A stretch of DNA of 64,000 nt from Bacillus mycoides (GTDB lineage: Bacteria; Bacillota; Bacilli; Bacillales; Bacillaceae_G). The translations under genes were made by a program, and so were the position numbers. Under the pieces are notes generated by a model. It was not told where the DNA came from. It saw only the letters and a program-made list of their open reading frames with translations, and did no database searches. The DNA is taken from NCBI RefSeq assembly GCF_001757995.1, contig NZ_LXLV01000058.1:1-64000 (forward strand). Reading direction: 5' to 3'. Positions 17,356-25,632 of this stretch are shown here, piece by piece. The stretch's first letter is position 1. Every line of letters begins with the position of its first letter.

Positions 17356-17679
17356 TTGGGAGAACATCCTATAAGTAAAGAACTTCGCTATATACGAATA
17401 TGTTTAGTTATTTTAGTAATCGTTCTTTTATTTTTCAACGGTGAAAGAGTCGTTGAAATTTCTACAAATCATGATTCCATAGACAATGTTTCGACCAGTA
17501 ACATGACACAGATTGCTGAAAATACATTTGCTATTCAAGAATATAATCCATCACTAAGTAGCGAACATACTGTGAAAATTTTCAAATACACCCCAGATAC
17601 AAATCAACTTACTCTAGTTAAAGAATTTAGCACTAGCAATCCCGAGTCTTATACGTATCAACTTAATAAGACTGAATAA
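17356..17679 (+). CDS. Small membrane-anchored hypothetical protein
   Basis: 107 aa from a TTG at 17356, which is 8 bases after AAGGA. An ATG three codons earlier touches the ribosome binding site and is less likely. One N-terminal membrane span (about residues 12-27, ICLVILVIVLLFF) is followed by an exported domain of about 75 polar residues. No family recognised. It is the third gene of the small cluster 16.8-17.7 kb and ends at a bidirectional terminator. Confidence 0.6.
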   Translation: MGEHPISKELRYIRICLVILVIVLLFFNGERVVEISTNHDSIDNVSTSNMTQIAENTFAIQEYNPSLSSEHTVKIFKYTPDTNQLTLVKEFSTSNPESYTYQLNKTE

Positions 17680-17711
17680 AGATAAGAGCATTACGTAGCT
17701 CTTATCTTTTT
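17679..17711. terminator. Bidirectional terminator
   Basis: Stem AAGATAAGAGC / GCTCTTATCTT with T5 beyond it, shared by the converging small-gene cluster and the ABC exporter gene. Confidence 0.85.
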
Positions 17712-19360
17712 GTTTGCATTTCTTTGAGCAATGAATTGCAGTTTAATAATTCTCTAGGCTCCCCACATTCCACGATAATTCCATTCTTCATTACAATAAC
17801 CCGGTCCGCTATCATCGCCCTCTCGACATCATGCGTTGTCACAATTCTCGTTACATTCTTTCCCAACCCTTCAATCATATTCCAAACCACTTCTTGATTG
17901 CTCAGATCTAATCCCGCAGTCGGTTCATCTAAAATAATGAGATTCGGATTTGATACAATCGCTCGCAATAACGCAAGACGCTTTCTCTCTCCTCCCGAAA
18001 ACTCTTCACCGCTTTTATGTAGTACAGTCTGAATACCTTCAGATAAACTCCTAATAATCGACTTCGCATTTACAAGTTCAATATTTTTTTCTAACTGTTT
18101 TTCTAAGCCCCTTCCCCCAAAATACATATTCTCTTTTACTGTCATTCGAAAAAAACGTGGTTCTTGCCATACAGTAGTCATACGAGCTTTATTACCGTAA
18201 TAAGCAATACTACCATTAGATGGTTTATATAAACCCGTGATTAAATTTAAAAGCGTCGTTTTTCCTGCACCACTTTCCCCCACAATGATAACGAGTTCGC
18301 CAGGATTAATTTGCAAATGAATATTTTTAATTCTACATCTCTCTTCACCGTTCTCTTGAAATGAAACATTTATTAATCTCATTCCCATCGCTCTTTCTAC
18401 ACCTCTGTCTTCGGCTCCTATATTTAAAAAACAAAAAACTCGATTTGCCGAAGCAATAGCAACTTGTGTCATCATTAATAAATCACTCGCATAACGAACA
18501 GGGAAAAATAACATCTCAATTGTAGCTAATACTGCAATAAGCGATCCAACTTCCATATCCCCTTTTATTATTTTTTGTGCTCCTAGAATAAGAACAACTA
18601 CATATGCCCCTGTTTCTATTACCGTTCCAACTATTCCAATGCAATATTGCATCATCGTCTTCTTTACTTCTGTTTTATAAGACTTTGACGTTACTCCTTT
18701 AAATAAGTGAATTCCCCATTTTTCTTTTTGTAAACTCCGTAAATCTTGTATACCTTTTACAAACTGTGACATCATCTCTACAACACTTGATTGATTTTTT
18801 TGAGCAATACTCGCAATATTTCTTACCTTTTTCCCCATAAGCATTGGAACAATTGCACTTAAAAATAAAAACGGAGTTACCCACCATATGAACTGTATAT
18901 CTATATGTTGTAGTGCTATGAGCGCACCGATAAATTGCGCAATGGCATGTATATATTCTATTAATATAGAACCATATAACCTTATCCAGTTCGGGATATC
19001 AGACACAACCAATGTCTCTAACTCTCCTTGCTTGATCTTCTCACTCTCTTCGAATGGTATTGAGAAATAATGACGCAATAAGTCTATACGCTTCTTTTGT
19101 AATATACGTTGACTCGCTTTTGAACTTATATAACCAAACACAAATGTATTCATCCACATCATAAATCTATTCCCCGCAAACAATGCAATGTACATATATG
19201 CACCTTTTAACTCCCGCTGAATAAGGTTATCTACAATTAATCCCATTAAAAGCGGTCTAGATAAATTTAAAATGGCAGCTACTATCCCGCTACAAATCGC
19301 ACTAATTAGCAATAGCTTTTCTTGTAATAGCGGCAACATTATTCTTCTATACTCATTCAT
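17702..19360 (-). CDS. ABC exporter, fused membrane and ATPase domains
   Basis: 552 aa from ATG 19360, 7 bases after GGAGG. The earlier in-frame ATG is too near the ribosome binding site. N-terminal six-helix export domain (about 15-300), then an ATPase domain with Walker A GESGAGKTTLL, signature EFSGGERKR and Walker B LIILDEPTAGLD, and the H-loop TTHDVERA. It works as a dimer. The substrate is unknown; drugs, peptides or lipids are all possible. A single gene preceded at 26 bases by a very stable hairpin (19386-19429) with short upstream ORFs. That arrangement resembles attenuator-controlled drug exporters. Confidence 0.88.
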   Translation of the reverse strand: MNEYRRIMLPLLQEKLLLISAICSGIVAAILNLSRPLLMGLIVDNLIQRELKGAYMYIALFAGNRFMMWMNTFVFGYISSKASQRILQKKRIDLLRHYFSIPFEESEKIKQGELETLVVSDIPNWIRLYGSILIEYIHAIAQFIGALIALQHIDIQFIWWVTPFLFLSAIVPMLMGKKVRNIASIAQKNQSSVVEMMSQFVKGIQDLRSLQKEKWGIHLFKGVTSKSYKTEVKKTMMQYCIGIVGTVIETGAYVVVLILGAQKIIKGDMEVGSLIAVLATIEMLFFPVRYASDLLMMTQVAIASANRVFCFLNIGAEDRGVERAMGMRLINVSFQENGEERCRIKNIHLQINPGELVIIVGESGAGKTTLLNLITGLYKPSNGSIAYYGNKARMTTVWQEPRFFRMTVKENMYFGGRGLEKQLEKNIELVNAKSIIRSLSEGIQTVLHKSGEEFSGGERKRLALLRAIVSNPNLIILDEPTAGLDLSNQEVVWNMIEGLGKNVTRIVTTHDVERAMIADRVIVMKNGIIVECGEPRELLNCNSLLKEMQTKR

Positions 19361-19385
19361 TGTCATTCCTCCAATTTTGCATAAT

Positions 19386-19429
19386 AAAAGGAAAGGGATG
19401 AAACCATTTGGTTTCATCCCTTTCCTTTT
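19386..19429 (-). promoter_or_regulatory. Leader hairpin / candidate attenuator before the ABC exporter gene
   Basis: Left arm AAAAGGAAAGGGATGAAACC (19386-19405) pairs perfectly with the right arm up to 19429, with a 4-base centre. On the minus strand it is followed by TTTTATTATG and then the exporter ribosome binding site. It can serve as terminator of the CPBP gene 118 bases upstream. Any transcript for the exporter must start within it or read through it. Confidence 0.7.
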
Positions 19430-19546
19430 TGTTTACTCATATTAATTTAAAAGCCTAATCTCCAAAACACAAAATAAAAATCACTCATTTATCTGGTGCG
19501 ATTCCCCTACCAACGACCTATCAAATGCCGATATTTAGTTCTTTTA

Positions 19547-20188
19547 TTAAATAATTTTCATTAAAATTGCAAGTGTATTCATTGTCATATGAACAACAAT
19601 AGGAACAATTAATCTATGCATTTTTACATATAAAAATGCATACACCAATCCTGCTAAAGTATAGGGAATAACACTTGCTAATTCCATATGAAGTAATGCA
19701 AATACAAGGGACGTAATTAAGCAAGCAATGTAGACATTTGTTCGTTTTCGTAACGTATCAAGAATGATTTTTTTTGTTAGAATCTCTTCCATTATAGGGC
19801 CCAAAATTGCAATATTCACTATTTTAAACGGGAAAGATATAACATTATTTTTTATCATTTCTGAGTGTTCTGAGTTAGGATCCATATTAAATACAACAAT
19901 AGCTATTAATCCATAAATAGCTTGAACTAAAAAATAAATAAGAACACCATAGATACACCATAATATAGTTTTTTTTGGCGGATAAGCATTAGAAGAACCT
20001 TTTTCAATATCAGGTTTCATTAATATTAAAATTAATATGAAAGCTAAAAAATAACCTAAGATCCTACCATAAGCGTTGGCTGCTTCCTTTGTTAAATTAA
20101 ATAAATTTATAAAAATCGGTTCGAATAAATAAATGGACAAGTAAAGCAATATGTAAGTAATTATGACTCCCCAATATCTTTTTGGCAT
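19547..20188 (-). CDS. CPBP-family intramembrane metalloprotease
   Basis: 213 aa with about six membrane helices. Family motifs: IMEEILTKKII (the first motif EExxxR has lysine in place of arginine), FALLHME (second motif FxxxH) and VHMTMN (third motif HxxxN). The glutamates and histidines needed for metal binding are therefore present. Bacterial members process membrane proteins or act in bacteriocin immunity/maturation; no partner gene is visible here. ATG 20188 has AAAAGGAGG upstream. It is alone on its strand between acnA and the ABC exporter. Confidence 0.85.
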   Translation of the reverse strand: MPKRYWGVIITYILLYLSIYLFEPIFINLFNLTKEAANAYGRILGYFLAFILILILMKPDIEKGSSNAYPPKKTILWCIYGVLIYFLVQAIYGLIAIVVFNMDPNSEHSEMIKNNVISFPFKIVNIAILGPIMEEILTKKIILDTLRKRTNVYIACLITSLVFALLHMELASVIPYTLAGLVYAFLYVKMHRLIVPIVVHMTMNTLAILMKII

Positions 20189-20522
20189 ATTTCACCTCCT
20201 TTTAAACAACCATTCTTTAAATTTATTTTTCATTATTTGAAGCCTCTCTACATACGAGCTTCTTTGATCATTTCAAAAAAATACTACCTATCCATCTGGA
20301 TATTCCTTACATTTAATTTTACCATTACAACAGGCTAGGAAACTTTAAATATTCCTTAATTTCACAAAATAAACCCACCCCGTATTAACAAACAATAGGT
20401 TTTCCACTTATAGAAAATTCGTTCTATATGAAAAGACAACGAATTATATAGAATACATCTTACTTCACCTAATATTTGATACCACTTAGGTGCTTTACGT
20501 ATTCCAATATTTCTTCATACCA
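20189..20522. other. AT-rich intergenic region without a gene
   Basis: No open frame with a ribosome binding site on either strand. It should hold the CPBP promoter. A weak inverted repeat CACCTAA / TTAGGTG is centred near 20480. Confidence 0.6.
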
Positions 20523-20552
20523 AAGAGGGATGAGAAAATCTCATCCCTCTTT
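20523..20552 (-). terminator. Terminator of acnA
   Basis: Stem AAAGAGGGATGAG / CTCATCCCTCTTT with a 4-base loop, about 35 bases after the acnA stop codon. The T tail is short. A second small inverted repeat (ATTCAACAA / TTGTTGAAT, 20562-20582) lies between it and the gene. Confidence 0.75.
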
Positions 20553-20586
20553 AAAATATACATTCAACAAATATTGTTGAATCCTT

Positions 20587-23310
20587 TTAGTTTGACACTT
20601 TAGACTCTTCGATTTTCGAACGAAGAACCATTTGCAAGATACCACCGTGACGGTAGTAGTCAATTTCAACTTCACTATCGAAACGAGCTACTACTTCAAA
20701 TTGCTTCTCTTTTCCTTCTGAATCGATTGCAACTACTTTTACAAGATCGCGTGGTCTAACTGTTTTGTCAATTTGAATTTCAAATGACTCGTCACCAACA
20801 AGACCTAATGTTTCAGCGCTTTCGCCATCTTTAAATTGTAATGGTAATACGCCCATTAATACTAAGTTACTGCGGTGAATACGCTCGAAGCTCTCTGCGA
20901 TTACTGCTTTAATACCTAATAAGTTTGTACCTTTCGCAGCCCAGTCACGAGAACTTCCCATACCGTAGTCTTTACCAGCAACAACTAGAAGGCCTGTGCC
21001 ATCTTCTTTATATTTCATCGCAGCATCATAGATAGATGTTACTTCACCAGTTGGCCAATATGTTGTATATCCGCCTTCTGTTCCTGGTGCGATTTGGTTT
21101 TTAATACGGATGTTTGCGAATGTACCACGCATCATAACTTCATGGTTACCACGACGAGAACCGTAAGAGTTAAAGTCAACTGGTTGTACGCCGTTTTCTA
21201 GTAAATAACGTCCAGCTGGCGTATGCTTACCAATTGAACCTGCTGGTGAAATGTGGTCTGTCGTTACAGAATCACCAAATTTACCAACTATGCGTAAACC
21301 TGATAACGTTTCAACTTCACCTGGCTCTTTAGATAATCCTTCGAAAAACGGTGGGTTTTGAATGTATGTTGAATCATTATCCCAAGTATATAAAGCTTCA
21401 TTTGAAGTTTGGATTTCATTCCAGCGCTCATTGCTGTTAAATACTTGTGCATATTCTTTTTTGAACAATTCAGATGTAACAACACTTTGAACTACATCTT
21501 CAATTTCTTTAGCTGATGGCCAAATATCATTAAAGTAAACAGCATTACCATTTACATCTTTACCGATTTCATCATTTTTCAGGTCAATATCAACAGTACC
21601 TGCAAGTGCATATGCCACAACAAGTGGTGGTGATGCTAAGTAGTTTGCTTTTACAAGTGGGTGAATACGACCTTCAAAGTTACGGTTACCAGATAAAACA
21701 GATGTTACTAATAAATCATTTGCTGCGATTGCTTCTTCTAATTCCTCTGCTAATGGACCAGAGTTACCGATACAAGTCGTACAGCCGTAACCAACTGTTT
21801 GGAAACCTAATTGATCTAAATACGTTGTTAAACCAGACTTATCTAAGTACTCTGTAACAACTTTAGATCCTGGTGCTAATGATGTTTTTACGTAACCAGG
21901 TACTTTAAGTCCTTTTTCAATTGCTTTCTTCGCAACTAAACCTGCTCCAATTAATACGTATGGATTTGACGTATTTGTACAGCTTGTAATCGCAGCGATT
22001 GCAATTCCGCCTGTTTTCATCGTTACTTCTTGATCTTTTAATGTAACTTTCACTTCTTTATCAAACTCTTGCTCATTGAATCCAAGTCCTTGTGTTCCAA
22101 CTGGTGCTACAACAGCTTTATGGAACGCATCTTTCATATCTGAAAGTGGAATTAAATCTTGTGGGCGTTTCGGTCCAGAAAGATTAGATTCAATTGTATT
22201 TAAATCAATTTCAACAAGATCAGTATAGATTGGATCTTTACTGTCTGCTGTATAGAATAAGCCATTTGCTTTACAATATTCTTCAACAACGCGAATTTGC
22301 TCTTCATCTCTACCTGTTAAACGTAAGTATTCTAATGAAATGTCGTCGATTGGGAAGAATCCACAAGTTGCACCGTATTCTGGTGCCATATTTGAAATTG
22401 TTGCACGGTCAGCTAAAGGCATGCTCTTTAGTCCACTACCGAAGAACTCAACAAATTTACCAACTACACCTTTTTGACGTAACACTTGTGTTACTTTTAA
22501 TGCAACATCAGTTGCTGTTGTACCACTTGGAAGTGTACCAGTTAATTTCACACCGATTACTTCAGGTACTGGGAAATATGAAGGCTGTCCAAGCATTCCT
22601 GCTTCTGCTTCAATACCACCAACGCCCCATCCAAGAACACCGATACCATTAATCATTGTTGTATGTGAGTCTGTTCCAACTAATGAATCTGGGTATGCAA
22701 CTAAGTCACCTTCAGCATTTTTCACCGCATGAACAACCGGTGCTAAATATTCAAGGTTTACTTGGTGTACAATACCTGTTGCTGGTGGAACTGCACGGTA
22801 GTTATCAAATGATTTCTGTGCCCAGCTTAAAAATTTATAACGTTCTTCATTACGTTTAAACTCTAAGTCCATGTTGAATGCAAGCGAGTCTGCCGTACCT
22901 GCTCTATCAACCTGTACAGAGTGGTCAATTACAAGGTCTACAGTAATTTCTGGATTAATTTTATCAGGATCCCCGCCCATATCTGCCATTGCTTTACGAA
23001 GCGAAGCCAAATCTACAACAGCTGGAACACCTGTGAAGTCTTGTAAGATTACACGAGATGGTTTAAACGGAACATCGATATCTTGAACATCTTTCGTTCC
23101 CCATTTCGCTAAATTCGTAACATGTTCTTCTGTAATTACGCGTCCGTCTACTTGACGAAGCACAGATTCAAGTAAAACTTTAACGGAATATGGTAATTGA
23201 GATACGTTGCCAACCCCTGCGTTTTCAAGCGCTTTCAATGCATAATAATGATACGTCTTTCCATCTAGTTCAAAAGTTGCACGTGATTGAAATGGATTAT
23301 GTTTGACCAT
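20587..23310 (-). CDS. acnA: Aconitate hydratase (citB of B. subtilis)
   Basis: 907 aa. Interconverts citrate and isocitrate in the TCA cycle; the B. subtilis enzyme also binds RNA when iron is low. The 4Fe-4S ligands are the cysteine in TSCTNTSNP and the two in [12 protein letters not shown]. Active-site segments include [21 protein letters not shown] and [13 protein letters not shown]. Length and domain order match the bacterial AcnA/IRP type. ATG 23310 follows AGGGGGG. Monocistronic, divergent from sspO, as in B. subtilis. The upstream region has a 9-bp dyad that may be an operator (23425-23448). Confidence 0.97.
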   Translation of the reverse strand: MVKHNPFQSRATFELDGKTYHYYALKALENAGVGNVSQLPYSVKVLLESVLRQVDGRVITEEHVTNLAKWGTKDVQDIDVPFKPSRVILQDFTGVPAVVDLASLRKAMADMGGDPDKINPEITVDLVIDHSVQVDRAGTADSLAFNMDLEFKRNEERYKFLSWAQKSFDNYRAVPPATGIVHQVNLEYLAPVVHAVKNAEGDLVAYPDSLVGTDSHTTMINGIGVLGWGVGGIEAEAGMLGQPSYFPVPEVIGVKLTGTLPSGTTATDVALKVTQVLRQKGVVGKFVEFFGSGLKSMPLADRATISNMAPEYGATCGFFPIDDISLEYLRLTGRDEEQIRVVEEYCKANGLFYTADSKDPIYTDLVEIDLNTIESNLSGPKRPQDLIPLSDMKDAFHKAVVAPVGTQGLGFNEQEFDKEVKVTLKDQEVTMKTGGIAIAAITSCTNTSNPYVLIGAGLVAKKAIEKGLKVPGYVKTSLAPGSKVVTEYLDKSGLTTYLDQLGFQTVGYGCTTCIGNSGPLAEELEEAIAANDLLVTSVLSGNRNFEGRIHPLVKANYLASPPLVVAYALAGTVDIDLKNDEIGKDVNGNAVYFNDIWPSAKEIEDVVQSVVTSELFKKEYAQVFNSNERWNEIQTSNEALYTWDNDSTYIQNPPFFEGLSKEPGEVETLSGLRIVGKFGDSVTTDHISPAGSIGKHTPAGRYLLENGVQPVDFNSYGSRRGNHEVMMRGTFANIRIKNQIAPGTEGGYTTYWPTGEVTSIYDAAMKYKEDGTGLLVVAGKDYGMGSSRDWAAKGTNLLGIKAVIAESFERIHRSNLVLMGVLPLQFKDGESAETLGLVGDESFEIQIDKTVRPRDLVKVVAIDSEGKEKQFEVVARFDSEVEIDYYRHGGILQMVLRSKIEESKVSN

Positions 23311-23347
23311 TATGTTTCCCCCCTGTTAAACGTGACTAAGTTGTCTG

Positions 23348-23374
23348 AATATAAAATGTAGACAAACTTTTCAA
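23348..23374 (-). promoter_or_regulatory. Candidate sigma-A promoter of acnA
   Basis: Minus-strand TTGAAA (23369-23374) with TATATT (23348-23353) at 15 bp, or TATTCA at 17 bp, about 40-60 bases before the start codon. Confidence 0.35.
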
Positions 23375-23424
23375 TACCTTACGATAATATCTTATTACAA
23401 CTTTCTAAATAAGTAAATAATAAG

Positions 23425-23448
23425 AAACTTATGGATTATCATAAGTTT
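23425..23448. promoter_or_regulatory. Dyad upstream of acnA (candidate operator)
   Basis: AAACTTATG / CATAAGTTT, 9-bp arms with a 6-bp centre. It holds the TTAT/ATAA words used by CcpC, the citrate-responsive repressor of citB, but not its usual ATAA-N7-TTAT layout, so the regulator is unproved. Confidence 0.4.
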
Positions 23449-23466
23449 TCTTTATCTTTCTAAATT

Positions 23467-23497
23467 TGAATAGTGTCCATGCTCTTTATCAATACTA
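23467..23497 (+). promoter_or_regulatory. Sigma-G-type promoter of sspO
   Basis: TGAATA (23467-23472), 18-bp spacer, AATACTA (23491-23497). This matches the forespore sigma-G consensus TGAATA / CATACTA with one mismatch. The expected transcript starts near 23504 and opens with a hairpin at 23505-23535. Confidence 0.6.
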
Positions 23498-23504
23498 TTA
23501 CCAT

Positions 23505-23535
23505 AAAGTAAAGCACTCTTTCAGTGTTTTACTTT
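23505..23535 (+). promoter_or_regulatory. 5'-leader hairpin of sspO
   Basis: AAAGTAAAGCACT pairs with AGTGTTTTACTTT (one G:U) across a 5-base loop. It lies right at the predicted 5' end of the sspO mRNA and could stabilise it. Confidence 0.5.
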
Positions 23536-23599
23536 ACGTTCATATATGCTATGAACAACTCATGGTTCGTCTATAAAAAACATTATAGAGGTGAGAAAA

Positions 23600-23749
23600 A
23601 TGGGTAAACGAAAAGCCAATCATATTATTTCAGGAATGAATGCTGCATCCGCACAAGGACAAGGAGCTGGTTATAACGAAGAGTTCGCAAACGAGCCTTT
23701 AACACCAGCAGAGCGACAAAATAATAAGAAACGCAAAAAGAACCAGTAA
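23600..23749 (+). CDS. sspO: Small acid-soluble spore protein O
   Basis: 49 aa, starting [20 protein letters not shown] and ending in a lysine-rich tail (KKRKKNQ), the SspO family sequence. ATG 23600 follows GAGGTGAG. A minor DNA- or core-associated forespore protein under sigma-G, with a matching promoter at 23467-23497. In B. subtilis sspO and sspP form one operon divergent from citB. Here a polysaccharide deacetylase gene and a small gene on the other strand separate them, and each has its own promoter. Confidence 0.93.
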   Translation: MGKRKANHIISGMNAASAQGQGAGYNEEFANEPLTPAERQNNKKRKKNQ

Positions 23750-23750
23750 C

Positions 23751-23790
23751 AAAAAATCCCAAAAGGTCCATTTTCCTTTTGGGATTTTTT
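23751..23790. terminator. Bidirectional terminator, sspO / polysaccharide deacetylase
   Basis: Perfect stem AAAAAATCCCAAAAGG / CCTTTTGGGATTTTTT between two converging genes. Confidence 0.92.
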
Positions 23791-24516
23791 CTAATGTTTA
23801 TAACGTAACAACTCCGAAACTGTTACAAATCGATACCCCTGCTTTTTAAGCTCAGGTAAAATTTTTGCTAATGCCGCAACTGTTTGACTACGATCACTGC
23901 CTCCATCGTGCAACAGTACAATATCTCCACTTTTAGCATTTTTCACAACATGATTTACAATGGATTCAGTACCTGGATTCGCCCAATCACGAGGGTCTTG
24001 ATGCCATGACCATAGAACAATTTGATACCCAGCTTTTTTTGCCGTAGTAAATACAGCATCATTAATATATCCACCTGGGGGACGGAACAATAAAGGTTCT
24101 TTCGCCCATTTTTCAAAATATTTCTTTCCATTTAAAATATCATTTTCTAATTTTTCATCTGATGAATTGCTCGCATACAAATGATTCATCGTATGATTTC
24201 CAATTTCATGTCCTTCTTTCAACACTTGCTTTACTAAATATGGATTACGCTGAACTCGAAATCCAATCATAAAAAAAGTCGCTTCCGCCTTATATTGATG
24301 TAATAAATCTAGGATTTGCGGTGTGTATGTTGGATCTGGTCCATCATCAAATGTGATTGCAATAACCTTTTCATTATTTGGCACTTCCCACGTTACATAG
24401 CCAGTTGGTTCTAGCTCTTTTCTGAGCAACATTTTCGCTTCCACTTTATCCACTTGAAATATATGTACTGCACAAATTAAAGAAAAAATTAGTAGAATAA
24501 TTTTTTGTTTCTGCAT
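23791..24516 (-). CDS. Secreted polysaccharide deacetylase (NodB domain)
   Basis: 241 aa. N-terminal signal/anchor (about residues 4-19), then a NodB homology domain: TFDDGPDPTYTP (catalytic Asp and metal Asp), HEIGNHTMNH (metal histidines), RPPGGYIND, DPRDW and IVLLHDGG (catalytic His). It removes acetyl groups from cell-wall or extracellular polysaccharide. The B. cereus group has about ten paralogues; the location next to sspO and acnA suggests this is the one studied as BC3618 in the type strain, which I recall having acetylxylan esterase activity (not verified). The ribosome binding site is weak. Not spore-specific by sequence. Confidence 0.9.
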   Translation of the reverse strand: MQKQKIILLIFSLICAVHIFQVDKVEAKMLLRKELEPTGYVTWEVPNNEKVIAITFDDGPDPTYTPQILDLLHQYKAEATFFMIGFRVQRNPYLVKQVLKEGHEIGNHTMNHLYASNSSDEKLENDILNGKKYFEKWAKEPLLFRPPGGYINDAVFTTAKKAGYQIVLWSWHQDPRDWANPGTESIVNHVVKNAKSGDIVLLHDGGSDRSQTVAALAKILPELKKQGYRFVTVSELLRYKH

Positions 24517-24562
24517 ATTAGCGCCAAAAGTTTTGAGATTGTTGAATACACAATAACCTCAT

Positions 24563-24826
24563 TTACTTTTCTAATTGATCTACATTTCGCATAATATTTT
24601 GGAGATTATTTTCGTATTGCTCAAGTTGTGGACGTTGTGTTTCCGAAGCTACTTCTAGCGCATTTTGAATCTGTTCATACGCTTCCTGGACCTCTTGGCG
24701 TAACTCTTTTAAATCATGACCGTAGTTTGGATCATTTTTTACAATGTTGTTAAATGTATTTTCTGCTTGTGTAACTCCTTGCTGTGCAGCTTGAAAAGCT
24801 TGTTGTTTATCTTTATGATATGGCAT
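24563..24826 (-). CDS. Small glutamine-rich coiled-coil protein, unknown
   Basis: 87 aa, ATG after GAAAGGGGA. Entirely hydrophilic and helical, with Gln/Glu/Asn-rich heptad-like repeats (RQEVQEAYEQIQNALEVASE). No cysteine, signal peptide or membrane span. No family recognised with confidence. Its location between spore genes (sspO, sspP, cotM homologue) makes a sporulation role plausible, but nothing in the sequence shows it. Confidence 0.7.
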   Translation of the reverse strand: MPYHKDKQQAFQAAQQGVTQAENTFNNIVKNDPNYGHDLKELRQEVQEAYEQIQNALEVASETQRPQLEQYENNLQNIMRNVDQLEK

Positions 24827-24892
24827 TATACAATCCCCTTTCTATAATAGTTAGTCCCATTTATCTTTACCTTTTTTTCTAAAAAAATTCTC

Positions 24893-24921
24893 GTATAAAT
24901 TCGCAAACTTCTCTCATTCTA
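24893..24921 (+). promoter_or_regulatory. Sigma-G-type promoter of sspP
   Basis: GTATA (24893-24897), 17-bp spacer, CATTCTA (24915-24921), fitting the forespore sigma-G consensus (GHATR / CATNNTA). Confidence 0.55.
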
Positions 24922-24947
24922 AATAGGAAGAGGAGGTGTCATATACA

Positions 24948-25070
24948 ATGGGAAAAAACAATCGTGAATCTAAAGAAAAAAAAGGACAACCTGAACCATT
25001 AAGCGGATCTCATAAAGTAAAAAATCGTAATCATTCTCGTCAAAAAAATCATGCTCATCATGATATGTAA
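24948..25070 (+). CDS. sspP: Small acid-soluble spore protein P
   Basis: 40 aa with the SspP signature [20 protein letters not shown] and the ending HHDM. ATG 24948 after GAGGAGGTG. Minor forespore protein, sigma-G type promoter upstream. It lies between sspO and the cotM homologue as in B. subtilis, although separated from sspO here. No clear hairpin terminator follows directly. Confidence 0.93.
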   Translation: MGKNNRESKEKKGQPEPLSGSHKVKNRNHSRQKNHAHHDM

Positions 25071-25133
25071 AACAAAACATTCACACTAGCTACCTTTGTC
25101 ACATACAATGTTTATATTTTTCCATTTATTCTT

Positions 25134-25161
25134 CACCCCTAGTTCATTCATGCATAACATA
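25134..25161 (+). promoter_or_regulatory. Sigma-K-like promoter of the cotM homologue
   Basis: CACC (25134-25137), 15-bp spacer, CATAACATA (25153-25161) fits the mother-cell sigma-K pattern mACm / CATAnnnTA. The transcript would start near 25169, just before the ribosome binding site. Confidence 0.45.
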
Positions 25162-25194
25162 GTATGAATTGAGATTTTACGGAGGGTGTCTTAC

Positions 25195-25581
25195 ATGGGC
25201 AAGAAAAAGAAGGATTGTCTTTTTCATGTTGATGGTTTCGAAGAATGGATGGATCAATTTTGTTCTGATTCTTGTAGTAATTTTAGTTTTCCAAATCAAA
25301 TTCATATTGATCTTTGTGAAACAGAACAAGAATACATTTTGGAAACAGATGTACCAATTATAACTGAACAAAATGTACTCATTAAAAAGATGGAGACAGG
25401 CCTAAACATTTGCATACTTCATAAAAACACTTCTTTACAGCGGATCATTCCTTTACCTGCTAATATCATGTACAAGAAGATGCTAGCCTGCTTAGAGAAT
25501 GGATATTTAGCCATTCATATTTCCAAAAACGAAGTTGCCAATACGCATGAAGAGAAAGTCTTTTTTCGAATTAACGATTGA
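25195..25581 (+). CDS. cotM: CotM-like Hsp20/alpha-crystallin-fold spore coat protein
   Basis: 128 aa from ATG 25195, 9 bases after GGAGGG. A degenerate alpha-crystallin domain (about residues 30-125) is visible in IHIDLCETEQEYILETDVP ... IPLPANIMYKKMLACLENGYLAIHI, the strand pattern of small heat-shock proteins. CotM of B. subtilis is an alpha-crystallin-like coat protein encoded next to sspP, and the position here is the same. Cysteines near the N-terminus (CSDSCSNF) could form coat cross-links. Sequence similarity is modest, so the orthology rests mainly on fold and position. Confidence 0.75.
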   Translation: MGKKKKDCLFHVDGFEEWMDQFCSDSCSNFSFPNQIHIDLCETEQEYILETDVPIITEQNVLIKKMETGLNICILHKNTSLQRIIPLPANIMYKKMLACLENGYLAIHISKNEVANTHEEKVFFRIND

Positions 25582-25593
25582 TATAAATACAAA

Positions 25594-25632
25594 TATAAGC
25601 CCGAGCAACCTTTTAGTTTGCTCGGGCTTATA
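25594..25632. terminator. Bidirectional terminator, cotM homologue / MFS gene
   Basis: Perfect 15-bp stem TATAAGCCCGAGCAA / TTGCTCGGGCTTATA between converging genes. Confidence 0.9.

Noticed and set aside
20562-20582. ATTCAACAA / TTGTTGAAT inverted repeat after acnA as a regulatory site
   Set aside because: Short AT-rich hairpin beside a terminator; chance or part of the 3' end is the simpler reading.
22194-22652. 152-codon plus-strand frame inside acnA
   Set aside because: Antisense shadow of acnA, leucine/glutamine-rich composition typical of such shadows.
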